64,000 nucleotides of DNA from Peptoniphilaceae bacterium (GCA_902363535.1 CABJAE010000010.1:30961-94960), one strand, 5' to 3'; numbered from the stretch's first letter, positions 15,936 to 25,384 are shown. The notes: generated by a model not told the origin, from the sequence alone. Numbers and translations: made by a program.

Positions 15936-16966
15936 TGCTCTTCCTCTCTTTCATTTAACAGGCCTAAGAACAGGGCCAATATTCCCACCGCGGCAATGAT
16001 GATGATGGACGCGATCAGGCCGTTTTTTTCGTGCATGGTGCTTACGATGTTTCCGATAATGCCGAAGATGATGCTCACGCCGTAAAGGGCGAGGACGGTC
16101 TGCTTTTGATTGAAGCCGTGGCGCAGGAGGCGGTGGTGCAAATGGCCCTTATCCGCCTCGGAAATGCTTTTTCCCGAAAGCTTTCTGCGAATCATGGCGA
16201 AGGTGGTGTCGAAAACCGGCACGCCTAAGATCAACACGGGAATTAAGATGGTGATCATGGCCACGGATTTCATGACCCCTTCGATGGCCAGATAGCTCAG
16301 TGTAAAGCCCAAAAACAGGGCGCCGGTGTCTCCCATAAAGATTTTCGCCGGATTGAAGTTGTAGGGCAAAAAGCCCAAACATCCGCCGGCCAGAATGGCT
16401 GCCAAGACGGCCATTTCCTCGTGCTGCAGCCGGTGGGCCACAAACATGAGGCTGATGGATGCAATGGCGCTGATGCCGCAGGCGAGGCCGTCGATTCCGT
16501 CGATGAGATTGATGGTGTTGGTAATGCCCACGACCCAAAAGACGGTAATGGGAACGGCGAGCCAATCTAAATTAATGACGAGATTGGTGCCGTAAAAGGG
16601 ATTGGTGAAAAAGGAGATCTTTGTGCCTCCGACGATGAGTACCGCGGCCGCCAAAATTTCCATGGCGAATTTGGCCTTGGCGCTCATGGCGAATTTGTCG
16701 TCGTAAAGGCCCGCGGCCACGATAAGGGCGGCGCCTGTGAGAAAGGCGATCTTTTCCCCGTCCACGGGCAGAAACATCAACACGCTCACGAGGACGGCGA
16801 GGAAAATGGCCAGGCCTCCGCTTTGGGGCATGGCTTTTTTGTGGACTCTGCGCTCGTCTTTGGGGATGTCCATAAAGCCGAAACGAATGGCGCCTTTTCG
16901 AACGACGGGCGTGGCGATTAGGCTAATAAGGACCGCGACGAGAAAGGGCCATAACAAGATTTTCAT
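15932..16966 (-). CDS. tagO: Undecaprenyl-phosphate GlcNAc-1-phosphate transferase (TagO/WecA)
   Basis: A 344-residue polytopic membrane protein, about ten membrane helices, of the MraY/WecA family. It shows the acidic motif AAGLYDDKF, the NLIDGIDGLA loop, FMGDTGALFLGF and the HLHHRLL motif near the C-terminus, which together bind Mg, UDP-GlcNAc and the lipid carrier. The MraY-specific sequence is absent, and the neighbour mnaA supports the TagO assignment: first step of wall teichoic acid or a similar glycopolymer. Confidence 0.93.
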   Translation of the reverse strand: MKILLWPFLVAVLISLIATPVVRKGAIRFGFMDIPKDERRVHKKAMPQSGGLAIFLAVLVSVLMFLPVDGEKIAFLTGAALIVAAGLYDDKFAMSAKAKFAMEILAAAVLIVGGTKISFFTNPFYGTNLVINLDWLAVPITVFWVVGITNTINLIDGIDGLACGISAIASISLMFVAHRLQHEEMAVLAAILAGGCLGFLPYNFNPAKIFMGDTGALFLGFTLSYLAIEGVMKSVAMITILIPVLILGVPVFDTTFAMIRRKLSGKSISEADKGHLHHRLLRHGFNQKQTVLALYGVSIIFGIIGNIVSTMHEKNGLIASIIIIAAVGILALFLGLLNEREEEH

Positions 16967-16976
16967 GCTTCACCTA

Positions 16977-17606
16977 CTACTTCGTTCCGAAAATTCGATC
17001 TCCCGCATCGCCGAGACCCGGCACAATATAGGCGTGCTCGTCTAATTTTTCGTCGATACACGACACGTACAAATCCACGTCGGGATGAGCTTTTTGAAAG
17101 GCTTCGAGCCCTTCCGGCGCCGCCAAAAGGCATAAGGCGCGTACAGAGGTGGCGCCTCTTTGCTTCACGAAGTTGACCGCGGCGGCCAAAGACCCGCCGG
17201 TGGCGAGCATGGGATCCACGATAATGACTTCCCGGTCTGCAATTTCCTTGGGAAGCTTGCAGTAGTATTCCACGGGCTCCAGGGTCTCCGGATCTCGGTA
17301 GAGGCCGATGTGGCCCACGCGGGCGCCGGGAATTAAGTTCAAGAGGCCGTCTACCATGCCGAGGCCCGCCCGCAGGACGGGGACGATGACGGGTTTTTTG
17401 CCGGCCATTTCTTTGCCCACGGTGCGCCCCATGGGCGTTTCGATGGCTTTGTCCTGAATGGGGAGATTCCGCGTGAGCTCGTAGCCCATAAGCATGGTGA
17501 TCTCCGTCAAAAGCTGTCTGAAGTCTTTACTGGAGGTAGAGGCTTCTCTTAAAAGGGTGAGTTTGTGTTGAATTAAAGGGTGTTCGGTTACCGTTACTTT
17601 TCCCAT
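16977..17606 (-). CDS. upp: Uracil phosphoribosyltransferase
   Basis: A 209-residue enzyme, exactly the family length, converting uracil and PRPP to UMP. It begins [16 protein letters not shown] and has [13 protein letters not shown], the PRPP loop [10 protein letters not shown] and the uracil-binding C-terminal [12 protein letters not shown]. The frame is open far upstream, but that part merely reads rpiB out of frame; the ATG at 17606 has GAGGAGG directly before it. It overlaps rpiB by 13 bases. Confidence 0.96.
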   Translation of the reverse strand: MGKVTVTEHPLIQHKLTLLREASTSSKDFRQLLTEITMLMGYELTRNLPIQDKAIETPMGRTVGKEMAGKKPVIVPVLRAGLGMVDGLLNLIPGARVGHIGLYRDPETLEPVEYYCKLPKEIADREVIIVDPMLATGGSLAAAVNFVKQRGATSVRALCLLAAPEGLEAFQKAHPDVDLYVSCIDEKLDEHAYIVPGLGDAGDRIFGTK

Positions 17607-18037
17607 GTTTCCTCCTCGATCATGGCTACGCGGCGGGCGTGGCGTCCGCCTTCGAAGTCCGTTTCCAAAAATGTGTCGGCGATTTCTTTCATCATGTCGC
17701 CGCCGATGGTTCTCGCCCCCATGGAGATCATGTTGGCGTCGTTGTGGCGGCGAGAAAGCTCGGCCGAGTAGGGCTCGGAGACCATGGCGCAGCGAATGCC
17801 CTTCACTTTGTTGGCGGCCATGCCGATGCCGAGGCCGGAGCCGCAAATTAAAATGCCCCGCTCGCAGCTGCCGTCGGCGACTTTTTCTGCCGCGGCCTTT
17901 CCGTAAATGGGATAGTCCACGGAATCCGTGGAATCCGTGCCCACGTCCACGACGGTGTGGCCCTTTTCTTCCAAATAGGCTTTCAACATTTCTTTTCTTC
18001 TGTATCCGCCGTGATCGGCGCCCATGGCAATTTTCAC
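17594..18037 (-). CDS. rpiB: Ribose-5-phosphate isomerase B
   Basis: A 147-residue RpiB with GADHGG near the start, [14 protein letters not shown] (catalytic Cys and phosphate loop) and [14 protein letters not shown]. It interconverts ribose 5-phosphate and ribulose 5-phosphate. I choose GTG at 18037, giving the standard [11 protein letters not shown] start and a GTGA overlap with the preceding gene; the ATG two codons earlier lies too close to the AGGGGGA. Confidence 0.93.
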   Translation of the reverse strand: MKIAMGADHGGYRRKEMLKAYLEEKGHTVVDVGTDSTDSVDYPIYGKAAAEKVADGSCERGILICGSGLGIGMAANKVKGIRCAMVSEPYSAELSRRHNDANMISMGARTIGGDMMKEIADTFLETDFEGGRHARRVAMIEEETWEK

Positions 18038-18462
18038 GCCCATTCCCCCTCACATTTGTTTTTGATTTCTTCCAGTATGCGGTCTCTGCTCAGCCGATAG
18101 ATTTCCAAGGATCCGCCGAAGGGATCGATGACGTCTTTTTCGGCAAAGGGTTGAATTTTTTCCTTAAACGCCGGGTAGCCCCGCTTTAAATTGGCGGTCA
18201 TGGTGTGGGTCATGACATAGACCACTTCCGCCCACATTAAATCGTCTTCCGTCACGGTCTTCGCCTTGTGAAACGTGGCGTTGACGCCTTCTTCCGCCAT
18301 GACTTTAATGGCGCCGACGCTCATGGACTCGCCGTCGTGGGCGGCCATGCCCCTTGAGCGCACGGTGATGTTCAGCCCCCGCTTGTCCGCTTCGATTTCC
18401 GTGAGTAGCTTCGCCATGGGGCTTCTGCAGGTGTTTCCCGTGCAAATGTAGAGTATGTTCAT
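18034..18462 (-). CDS. ywlE: Low-molecular-weight phosphatase, YwlE-like protein-arginine phosphatase
   Basis: A 142-residue LMW-PTP-fold enzyme. The P-loop is CTGNTCRSP (nucleophile Cys, CX5R), and the general acid lies in [11 protein letters not shown] Thr in the P-loop at this place is the feature that makes Bacillus YwlE act on phosphoarginine rather than phosphotyrosine. Position between a TsaC/Sua5 gene and rpiB is the same as ywlC-ywlE-ywlF in Bacillus. The partner kinase McsB is not in the window, so the substrate is inference. Confidence 0.85.
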   Translation of the reverse strand: MNILYICTGNTCRSPMAKLLTEIEADKRGLNITVRSRGMAAHDGESMSVGAIKVMAEEGVNATFHKAKTVTEDDLMWAEVVYVMTHTMTANLKRGYPAFKEKIQPFAEKDVIDPFGGSLEIYRLSRDRILEEIKNKCEGEWA

Positions 18463-19508
18463 AGTCCCAATACCACCTTTCCGCCACAGGCCTTTAAGAG
18501 CCGATTCATAATGCCGACGCCGATGCCGATAAAGTCGAAGCCTTCCACAAACAACACGTCCACGTCTTCCTCGTCACAGCGCCTCAGGCTGTCGAAGAGA
18601 TTGTGGGCCACATCTTCCAAGTGTTCGCGGCTGCCCATGTCCACCAAAAGATCCATGCCTTCGTAAAGGTCTTTTGTCTCCGTCGTGCAGAGCACAGCCG
18701 TCTTCTTGCCGGGCTCCGCTTCGGCGACGCGCCGATTGATTTCTTTTGCGATGTTTTTTAAATCCCCGGCAAACAAGGTGCCGTCGCCTTTCGGGGCGTA
18801 GTGGCGATACTTTTGCCCCGGGCTCTTGGGCACGGCGTCGTTGTCCGCGTCGATGGTGGTCTCGTCGATGGCCACCTCGCCGATGATCGCTTCCAAATCT
18901 TCTTTCGTCACGCCGCCTGGGCGATAGATCATGGGGGGATCCACGGTCACGTCCAAGACCGTGGACTCGATGCCCACATTGGTGTCCCCGGAATCCACGA
19001 TCATGGGCACCTTGCCGTCCATGTCTTCCAGGACATGGGCGAGGCGGGTGGGCGACGGGCGGCCCGAGGTGTTGGCGCTGGGCGCCGCCACGGGAATGGC
19101 CGCCGCCTTTAAAAGGGCGTGGGCGATGGGATGGGACGGCATGCGAATGGCCACCGTATCCGCCCCGGCGGTAATGCTGTCGGAGACTTTTTCCGAGCGT
19201 TCAAAGATCAATGTCAGGGGGCCGGGCCAGAAAACGTCCATGCAATCCTTGCCCTTCGGCGGAATCACCTTCACCAGATCCAATACCTGTTCCGGATCGG
19301 CGATGTGCAGAATCAGGGGATTGTCTTTGGGACGACCTTTGGCCTGAAAGATTTTATCCACGGCCTTCTCGTTTAAACCGTCGGCGCCTAAGCCGTAGAC
19401 GGTCTCCGTGGGAAAGATCACCAGCTCCCCTTCCTGCAAGAGGCGCGCGGCTTCTTCGATTTGCGCCTTATCCTTTTCGTCCGTTATGTGTAACACTTTC
19501 GTTTCCAT
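18459..19508 (-). CDS. Threonylcarbamoyl-AMP synthase (Sua5/YwlC)
   Basis: A 349-residue protein of the long Sua5 type. The YrdC domain (about 1-210) has FPTETVYGLGADG and the K-x-R-x3 region GRPKDNPL; a C-terminal Sua5 domain (about 240-349) follows the linker with PKSPGQKYRHYAP. It makes the threonylcarbamoyl-AMP used for t6A37 of tRNAs. It is the first gene of a seven-gene operon continuing through ywlE, rpiB, upp, tagO and mnaA to the D,D-carboxypeptidase; most junctions are 4-base overlaps. Confidence 0.94.
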   Translation of the reverse strand: METKVLHITDEKDKAQIEEAARLLQEGELVIFPTETVYGLGADGLNEKAVDKIFQAKGRPKDNPLILHIADPEQVLDLVKVIPPKGKDCMDVFWPGPLTLIFERSEKVSDSITAGADTVAIRMPSHPIAHALLKAAAIPVAAPSANTSGRPSPTRLAHVLEDMDGKVPMIVDSGDTNVGIESTVLDVTVDPPMIYRPGGVTKEDLEAIIGEVAIDETTIDADNDAVPKSPGQKYRHYAPKGDGTLFAGDLKNIAKEINRRVAEAEPGKKTAVLCTTETKDLYEGMDLLVDMGSREHLEDVAHNLFDSLRRCDEEDVDVLFVEGFDFIGIGVGIMNRLLKACGGKVVLGL

Positions 19509-19528
19509 GGCTTCCTCCTCAACGGATC

Positions 19529-19537
19529 ATTATATCA
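19529..19537 (-). promoter_or_regulatory. Extended -10 promoter of the Sua5-to-carboxypeptidase operon
   Basis: TGATATAAT on the minus strand, identical to the walR extended -10, about 20 bases before the ATG at 19508 in the 43-base gap after the hydrolase gene. Confidence 0.6.
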
Positions 19538-19551
19538 TAGAGGGATTCTCC

Positions 19552-20241
19552 TTACATTTTCTCTAAAAATTCCAAGGTCATGGCCATCATATTGGTGGTC
19601 ACCACATGGGAGGTTCCTTCGATGATTTCAAACACGAGAGGCGCGGTGTTTTCGTGTTCGTCTTTTATTTTTTCGTAGTAATTTTTTTGATAGACGGGAT
19701 TCACCACATCGTCCAGCTCGCCGTTTAACATGCAAATGGCTTTGTCTTTGTGCTTCGAGATGTGGTTCATGGGATCGTAGGCCTGTGCCGCTTCTTTGTA
19801 AGGGGCGATGGCCAAAGGCGTCCAGTCGCCCAGGCCGTTTAAGGCCAAAGCCCCCGCCACTTCATCCCGCGCCAAGAGGCCCATGGCGGTCATGCCGCCC
19901 ATGGAGTGGCCCGCCACCAGGATTTTTTTCTCGGGAAAGCGGGCGCGGACGCAGGCGAGAATGGCGTCGAATTCCTTCATGTTTTCGATGACCACTTCCG
20001 GAAGCTTTTTGATGTCTTCGTAGTCCCAGCTGCCCCGGGCGCCGTGAAGGGCTTCTTCCACGACGAGGACGGGATAATCCGCCGCCGCCCAAATGCTCGC
20101 CCGGAAGCGGGAGCTTTCCACGTCGGAGCCCCAGCCGTGATAGTAGATGATGACTTTGTCTTTGGCCTCGGCCTCGGGCAAAACCCAGAGCACGGGAATG
20201 GATCCCGCCGCGGCCATTTCTTCTTTTACGTGTAAGTACAT
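19552..20241 (-). CDS. Alpha/beta hydrolase, serine esterase/peptidase-like
   Basis: A 229-residue alpha/beta hydrolase. YYHGWGSD supplies the oxyanion HG motif, Ser in GHSMGG is the nucleophile, Asp in GELDDVV and His in GTSHVV complete the triad. No signal peptide is present, so it is cytosolic. The closest general match is the YitV-like group of uncharacterised hydrolases; the substrate is unknown. It begins 2 bases after ung, with GGAGGTAAT before its ATG, so it is the end of an ung-containing transcript. Confidence 0.75.
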   Translation of the reverse strand: MYLHVKEEMAAAGSIPVLWVLPEAEAKDKVIIYYHGWGSDVESSRFRASIWAAADYPVLVVEEALHGARGSWDYEDIKKLPEVVIENMKEFDAILACVRARFPEKKILVAGHSMGGMTAMGLLARDEVAGALALNGLGDWTPLAIAPYKEAAQAYDPMNHISKHKDKAICMLNGELDDVVNPVYQKNYYEKIKDEHENTAPLVFEIIEGTSHVVTTNMMAMTLEFLEKM

Positions 20242-20242
20242 A

Positions 20243-20899
20243 TTACCTCCAGTCCACAGGCACCTCGCCCATGGCTTCTAAATACGCGTTGGTCCTCGAA
20301 AAACATTTGGAGCCGAAAAAGCCCCGGTAGGCGGACAGAGGCGAAGGGTGCGGCGATTCGATGATGCGGTGGGCGGGATTTTTTATGAGGCGCTTTTTGC
20401 TCCTGGCGTGGGCGCCCCACAAGAGAAAGACCATGGGCCGCTCCCGCTCGCCCAAAAGGGACACGACTTTGTCCGTAAAGATTTCCCAGCCGATTTTTCC
20501 GTGGCTCATGGGTTGAGACCGCCGCACGGTCAAGGTGGTATTTAAAAGGAGCACCCCTTCTTTCGCCCAGGAAGTTAAATCGCCGCTTTCGCGGATGATG
20601 CCAAGATCGTCTTTTAATTCTTTGTAGATGTTGACGAGAGAGGGCGGCAGGGGAAAATCCGCCGGCACGGAAAAGCTCATGCCCTGGGCCTGCCCCGGCC
20701 CGTGATAGGGATCCTGGCCCAAGAGAAGCACCTTCGTGTCGTGAAAGGAGGTGAGGCGCATGGCGCGAAAAATCGCCTCGGCCTCGGGATAGATGGTTTG
20801 GGTTTTGTATTCTTCGATTAAGAGGCGGCGCAAGTCCTTGTAATAGGGCTTTTCCATTTCCTCTTTCAATAAATCGTCCCAGTCGTTTGAAAATGTCAC
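20243..20899 (-). CDS. ung: Uracil-DNA glycosylase
   Basis: A 218-residue family 1 UDG with the water-activating motif GQDPYHGPGQA (catalytic Asp), LLNTTLTVR, and the minor-groove loop HPSPLSAYRGFFG. It excises uracil from DNA. The start is GTG at 20899 with AGAGGAG just upstream. The gene follows the TrkA paralogue by 17 bases on the same strand. Confidence 0.96.
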   Translation of the reverse strand: MTFSNDWDDLLKEEMEKPYYKDLRRLLIEEYKTQTIYPEAEAIFRAMRLTSFHDTKVLLLGQDPYHGPGQAQGMSFSVPADFPLPPSLVNIYKELKDDLGIIRESGDLTSWAKEGVLLLNTTLTVRRSQPMSHGKIGWEIFTDKVVSLLGERERPMVFLLWGAHARSKKRLIKNPAHRIIESPHPSPLSAYRGFFGSKCFSRTNAYLEAMGEVPVDWR

Positions 20900-20916
20900 A
20901 TGCTCCTCTTTCTATT

Positions 20917-22254
20917 CTACATGGAAAACAGTTCCGTCAAAAAGCGCTTGGCCTTTCGGCGAATAAACTTCTGCAAATCCCCGGCGCATTCCGGCAAAAG
21001 GAAGAGAATTAAATGGTCTCCTTCTTTTAAGACGGTCTTGCCCTTCGGCAAGACGCTCTTTCCCTTCCGCTCGATGCCGCCGATCAAAAAGCCTTCGGAA
21101 AGTTCCAAAGATTCGATGGTTTTGCCCGTGGCATAGACATCTTCGCTCAAGACGATTTCGTAGATTTCCAAGGTGCCGGGAAACAGGTGCAGGGAGATTT
21201 CCGGCGGGCCGAAGAGATTGTTTTTGATCTGTTGAGACACGAGAAGCTCTCCGGAGAATATGCCGCCGGTGTGGGCCACGTCCACGACCCGCATGTAGCG
21301 CTCGTCTTTTAAACACAGGGCCACGTGGTTTTGGCCCGCATCTCGCGCCGCCGTGGCCACGAGGAAATTGTCCGCGTCGTCGTCGGATGCGGCGATAAAG
21401 CCGTCGTAAGCCGCCACGTCCACGTCTTCCATGGCTTCGGTGACGGGCCGATCGATGACGTAGTTGACGCCGTAGGGATAGCGCCGCCCTCTGGAAAGAA
21501 GCAGGGTGTCCGCTTCCTTCGCCAGGGCCGCTTCGATGCTTTGGGCGCCCTTGCCGTCGCCGAAAACCAAAAAGCGCCGCTTGCGCTCCAGGCTTTCGAA
21601 GACGTCCACTCGGGCGTAGCGCCGGCGGAAGCGGCCCACGGCCTCGGTGCTGCCCACCAGGCGCAGCACGTCGTCGGCTTCGATGGCGGTGTTACCCTTG
21701 GGCACGATGATTTTTCCGCCCCGCCGAATGGTGACGAGCACCAATTCTTCCAAGGGGCCGATGTTTTTTACCCGCCGACCTACAAAGGCCGGATTGTCTG
21801 CCACGTCGATTTTTACCATGGCCGAGTCGAAGTTTTCGAAAATTTCCGTCTGCATGCCCGCCTCTTCGTAAAAGAAGTGGTGGATGCGGCTGGCCAGGAT
21901 TTCGCCGTAATCGTAGACGAAGTCGATGCCGAAGGTGGATTTGGTTTTTTCGAGAAGCCGTCCCAGGGCGCTGTCGTAGCTGATGAAGTGAATGGGCGCG
22001 CCCCGCTTTGAGAGCAAGCTCGCCAAGGCCAGGGCGCGATTGGAATCGTCGCAAAAGACGAAGGCGTCGGTCGTATCAAAATCCATGGCCAAGACATCGT
22101 CTTCGTCTTCGTAAAAATGGGCGTGAAAATCCCGCAGGGCTTTTTTCACTTGTTTTTCCCTGCGAATGAGAAATTCCACCGTGTGGTGTTCCCGGACCAG
22201 GGCCTGCGCCAAGAGCCTGGAGCCTGCGCCGGTTCCGATCATGGTAATGTGCAT
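20917..22254 (-). CDS. Divergent TrkA-family potassium regulator
   Basis: A 445-residue protein with two RCK-like halves. The N-terminal Rossmann motif is degraded to GTGAGS, and the second half has GDGKGA instead of GxGxxG. Two TrkA-C domains are present: VGRRVKNIGPLEELVLVTIRR (about 155-225) and TGKTIESLELSEGFLIGGIERKG near the end. It probably gates the TrkH pore next to it together with, or instead of, the canonical TrkA at 23696-25078. NAD or nucleotide binding may be altered or lost. The ATG at 22254 has AGGAGTG upstream and begins 9 bases after trkH. Confidence 0.8.
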   Translation of the reverse strand: MHITMIGTGAGSRLLAQALVREHHTVEFLIRREKQVKKALRDFHAHFYEDEDDVLAMDFDTTDAFVFCDDSNRALALASLLSKRGAPIHFISYDSALGRLLEKTKSTFGIDFVYDYGEILASRIHHFFYEEAGMQTEIFENFDSAMVKIDVADNPAFVGRRVKNIGPLEELVLVTIRRGGKIIVPKGNTAIEADDVLRLVGSTEAVGRFRRRYARVDVFESLERKRRFLVFGDGKGAQSIEAALAKEADTLLLSRGRRYPYGVNYVIDRPVTEAMEDVDVAAYDGFIAASDDDADNFLVATAARDAGQNHVALCLKDERYMRVVDVAHTGGIFSGELLVSQQIKNNLFGPPEISLHLFPGTLEIYEIVLSEDVYATGKTIESLELSEGFLIGGIERKGKSVLPKGKTVLKEGDHLILFLLPECAGDLQKFIRRKAKRFLTELFSM

Positions 22255-22263
22255 AGTTCACTC

Positions 22264-23718
22264 CTAATTCATGTAACGATGGCCCCGTTGGGGAGCGAAG
22301 AGGGCGAGGATGGTGAAAAATTCCAAGCGCCCCATGAGCATAAGGGACGAAAAGAGCAGCTTGTACCCCGGCGCAAATTCCACAAAGGTGTTGGTGGGCC
22401 CGACGCCGGAAAATCCCGGCCCTACATTGGACAGACAGGTCAAACAACCGGAAAAGGCCGTGAGAAAGTCTACCCCGGAGGTGGCCGTCAGCGCCGTGGA
22501 GACGGCGAGGAGAATAATATAGACGCAGATAAAGGCCACGATGCCGAAGATCACTTGATCTTCCACGATCTTTCCGTTGATGCGAATGGGCATAATGGCG
22601 TTGGGGTGAATGCTCTTGAAAATTTCCCGCTTCACGATCTTCCACAGGACCAAAATACGAATCATCTTCATCCCCCCGGCGGTGGAGCCGGCGCAGGAGC
22701 CGAAGAAGTACAGAGCCAGCAAGATACATTTGCTGAAGCCCGGCCACTGATCGTAGTCCGAAGAGGCGAAGCCCGAAGTGGAAATAATGCTGGTGACCTG
22801 AAAGAGGGATTCCCTTAAGCCGAGGCCAACGGTCATTTCATTCGATAGAACCAAATTCAGGGCGATCAACACGACGGCGCCGCCGAGGATTTTCAAATAG
22901 AGGCGGTACTCTTCATCTAAAAACATCTCCCGCCAATGGCCGCCCACGGCCCGGGAATAGAGGCTGAAGTTTGTGCCGCAAATGATCATAAACACGGACA
23001 TAATAATTAAAATGGCGGAATTGTCGATGTAGGCGGCGCAGGAATTGGCGTGGGAGGAAAAGCCCCCGGTGCCCACGACGCCCAGTGTGTGGATGACCGC
23101 GTCAAAGACGTTCATGCCGGCGAAATACAGAAGCACGAAGAGGACGACGGTGATAAATAAGTAGATTTTATAAAGGGCCTTGGCCGTGTCCTTCATGCGG
23201 GGTTCCACTTTCCCCGCCACGGGACCCGGCGTCTCCGCCTTGAAAATGCGAAAGCCGTTGGTCCCCACCCGCGGCAAAAGGGCCAGGGTAAAGACCAAGA
23301 TCCCCATGCCGCCGATCCAGTGGGTCATGCTGCGCCACAAGACGATGCTCTTGTCGATGGCCTCCACATTGGGTATGACCGAAGCGCCGGTTGTCGTAAA
23401 GCCCGAGACGGTTTCAAAGAGGGCGTCGATGTAATTGGGCGTGCCGCCGCCTAAGTAAATGGGTACGGCGCCGAGAAGGGAGGCGACGATCCATCCCACG
23501 GCCACGATAAACAGGCCGTCGCGGCCCCGAATGCGTTCTTCTTTTCGCGGCATGAAAAACAACAAGGCACCGACGATGAGCGCCAGGGCCATGGCGATAA
23601 TAAAGGCTTTTGTGCTACCCTCTCCGTGGCAGACGGCGTAGAGAAGAGGCGGCATGAGAAACGCCCCTTCCACCATTAAAAGGGCGCCTAAGACATTAAA
23701 CGCCGCTCCAAAGTTCAT
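22264..23718 (-). CDS. trkH: TrkH-type potassium uptake membrane protein
   Basis: A 484-residue polytopic protein with the four pore-loop repeats of the Trk/Ktr superfamily; recognisable filters are SGFTTTGAS, GTGGFSSH, ISTSGFASSD and LSNVGPGFSGVG. It is the potassium-conducting subunit. It starts 23 bases inside the trkA gene (23696-23718), so synthesis of pore and regulator is coupled. Confidence 0.95.
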   Translation of the reverse strand: MNFGAAFNVLGALLMVEGAFLMPPLLYAVCHGEGSTKAFIIAMALALIVGALLFFMPRKEERIRGRDGLFIVAVGWIVASLLGAVPIYLGGGTPNYIDALFETVSGFTTTGASVIPNVEAIDKSIVLWRSMTHWIGGMGILVFTLALLPRVGTNGFRIFKAETPGPVAGKVEPRMKDTAKALYKIYLFITVVLFVLLYFAGMNVFDAVIHTLGVVGTGGFSSHANSCAAYIDNSAILIIMSVFMIICGTNFSLYSRAVGGHWREMFLDEEYRLYLKILGGAVVLIALNLVLSNEMTVGLGLRESLFQVTSIISTSGFASSDYDQWPGFSKCILLALYFFGSCAGSTAGGMKMIRILVLWKIVKREIFKSIHPNAIMPIRINGKIVEDQVIFGIVAFICVYIILLAVSTALTATSGVDFLTAFSGCLTCLSNVGPGFSGVGPTNTFVEFAPGYKLLFSSLMLMGRLEFFTILALFAPQRGHRYMN

Positions 23719-25078
23719 TGAACAGGCCTCCTGATTCCGAATTGTAGAAGTATTCTTTCATGGCGTGGACATTTTCGTGTTTGCAGAAGACGATGATCCG
23801 ATCGCCCTTTCTCAAACAGGAGCGACCGTTGGGAATGATCACGTCTTGGCCGCGCACGATGACGGCGATGAGTATACCCTTGGGAAGGGACAAATCGGCC
23901 AGGGACGTATCCAAAACCTCTAAATCGTCGTCCAGCTGAATTTCCGCCACTTCCATATTGCCGTCGTACATGAGGCTGATGGCCAGGGCGTCTTTGCCCC
24001 GAATCAACTTCAAAATCAAAGACGCCGTAATAAAGCTGGGATTAAAGGTGGCGTCCAAGTTCAGTCGGTCCAGTACGTTGATGAAATTCACCCGGGAAAT
24101 CTTGGCCACGGATTTCGTAATGCCCTCTTCCTTCATGGACAGGGCCATTAAAATATTGGTCTCGTCGATGCCCGTGGCGCCGATAAAGGCGTCGTAGGAC
24201 TTGATCACTTCTTCTTCCAACACATTAAAGTCCGTGCCGTCGCCGTGAATCACTACGGCATCGGGATGGCGCTCCTTCAAGGACACGGCCTTGTCGTGAT
24301 CCTTTTCGATGACCAACACGTCGATGTTATCCTCTAATAAAAGGCTGCACAGGTAATCCCCGAGCTTGCCGCCCCCTAAGATCATAACGCTCTTTGTGGG
24401 CTTGACCGCCGTCACCTTGGAGTGGTCCCGGTCGAAGGCGTCGATGTTTTTTCGCGCCCCGATAACCAGAATCACGTCGTTTTCTTTGAGCTGGGTGTTG
24501 CCGTCGGGAATAAAGGTGTAGCCCCGGCGGGAGACGGCGGCGATGAGAAGGTTGTCGAAATTATCCAGGTCCATGAGCTTTTTGTTCACAAACTCTTTTT
24601 CCTGCCCCACATTAAATTCCACGAGCTTGACCTTGCCGCCGGCAAATTCGTCGCTCATAAGGGAGTACTTCTTCAGCAGGTATTTTTCGATGGCCATGGC
24701 CGCCGCCCGCTCCGGATTGATGACGTAGTCGATGCCCAGCTCCTCTTTGATCAGGCGGATCTGGGAGTGGTACTCGGGATTTCGAATGCGGGCGATGGCG
24801 CTTTTGCAGCCGAGCTTTTTGGCGATGCTCGTAATCAATACATTGGATTCGTCGCTGGTTACCGTGCCGATGATTAAATCGTAGTTTTGAATGTCCAGTT
24901 CCCTGAGAATATTAAAATCCAGAGCATTTCCCAAGACCGTCAACACGTCCAGCTCGTTGTTTACCTTTTGGATCACCCGAGGATCGTTGTCCAGCACGGT
25001 GATCTCGATGTTTTCTTCCACCAAAGCGCGGGCGAGGCGCATGCCTAATTTTCCGCCGCCGACGATCAGGGCGCGCAT
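23696..25078 (-). CDS. trkA: TrkA potassium uptake regulator (canonical)
   Basis: A 460-residue TrkA with two complete RCK units: GGGKLGMRLA at the start and GGGKLGDYLC at about 233, each followed by D/E residues that hold NAD or ATP ribose, and each with a TrkA-C domain (GYTFIPDGNTQLKENDVILV and DVIIPNGRSCLRKGDRIIVF regions). It binds TrkH on the cytoplasmic side and controls K+ entry. It lies 1 base after the DUF896 gene and overlaps trkH, giving the order DUF896-trkA-trkH-trkA2-ung-hydrolase. Confidence 0.94.
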   Translation of the reverse strand: MRALIVGGGKLGMRLARALVEENIEITVLDNDPRVIQKVNNELDVLTVLGNALDFNILRELDIQNYDLIIGTVTSDESNVLITSIAKKLGCKSAIARIRNPEYHSQIRLIKEELGIDYVINPERAAAMAIEKYLLKKYSLMSDEFAGGKVKLVEFNVGQEKEFVNKKLMDLDNFDNLLIAAVSRRGYTFIPDGNTQLKENDVILVIGARKNIDAFDRDHSKVTAVKPTKSVMILGGGKLGDYLCSLLLEDNIDVLVIEKDHDKAVSLKERHPDAVVIHGDGTDFNVLEEEVIKSYDAFIGATGIDETNILMALSMKEEGITKSVAKISRVNFINVLDRLNLDATFNPSFITASLILKLIRGKDALAISLMYDGNMEVAEIQLDDDLEVLDTSLADLSLPKGILIAVIVRGQDVIIPNGRSCLRKGDRIIVFCKHENVHAMKEYFYNSESGGLFNELWSGV

Positions 25079-25079
25079 A

Positions 25080-25334
25080 TCAGATCCCGTCCTTTTTTTC
25101 GGCGGCTTTTTTAGCCGCTTTGGCCCGCTTTAGTTTTTCGGGGGTAATGTCGTTTCCCTCTTCGTCCACGACCTTTGTATTTAAAAGCTGTTGACGAAAG
25201 CCTTCGCGAAAGATTTTCAAATAGGCTTTTCTCAACCGATCTCTCTCCGCCACCTCTTCGTCGGTGAGCTGACGTACCTTGGCCTCGTGAGCCAATTCGT
25301 TAATACGTTTTAAAAGTTCATCCATGTTTTCCAA
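25080..25334 (-). CDS. DUF896 (YnzC-like) small protein
   Basis: An 84-residue helical protein whose segment INELAHEAKVRQLTDEEVAERDRLRKAYL is the DUF896 signature, a small two-helix family found in Firmicutes with no settled function. A lysine- and alanine-rich tail follows. The frame is open further upstream, but GGAGG sits 5 bases before a TTG at 25334; the ATG three codons later is the alternative. It precedes trkA by 1 base, an association that may simply be operonic. Confidence 0.85.
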   Translation of the reverse strand: MENMDELLKRINELAHEAKVRQLTDEEVAERDRLRKAYLKIFREGFRQQLLNTKVVDEEGNDITPEKLKRAKAAKKAAEKKDGI

Positions 25335-25356
25335 GGCGACCTCCTTATTCAAATTC

Positions 25357-25384
25357 TTGTATTTTCGACTCGGTATAGTACAAT
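25357..25384 (+). promoter_or_regulatory. Promoter for the LURP-one-like gene
   Basis: TTGTAT (25357-25362), 16 bases, TACAAT (25379-25384), followed after 21 bases by the ATG at 25406. Confidence 0.5.

Noticed and set aside
17607..18053. N-terminal extension of the upp frame
   Set aside because: The extra residues are rpiB read in another phase (Arg/His-rich); the true upp start has GAGGAGG and gives the standard 209 residues.
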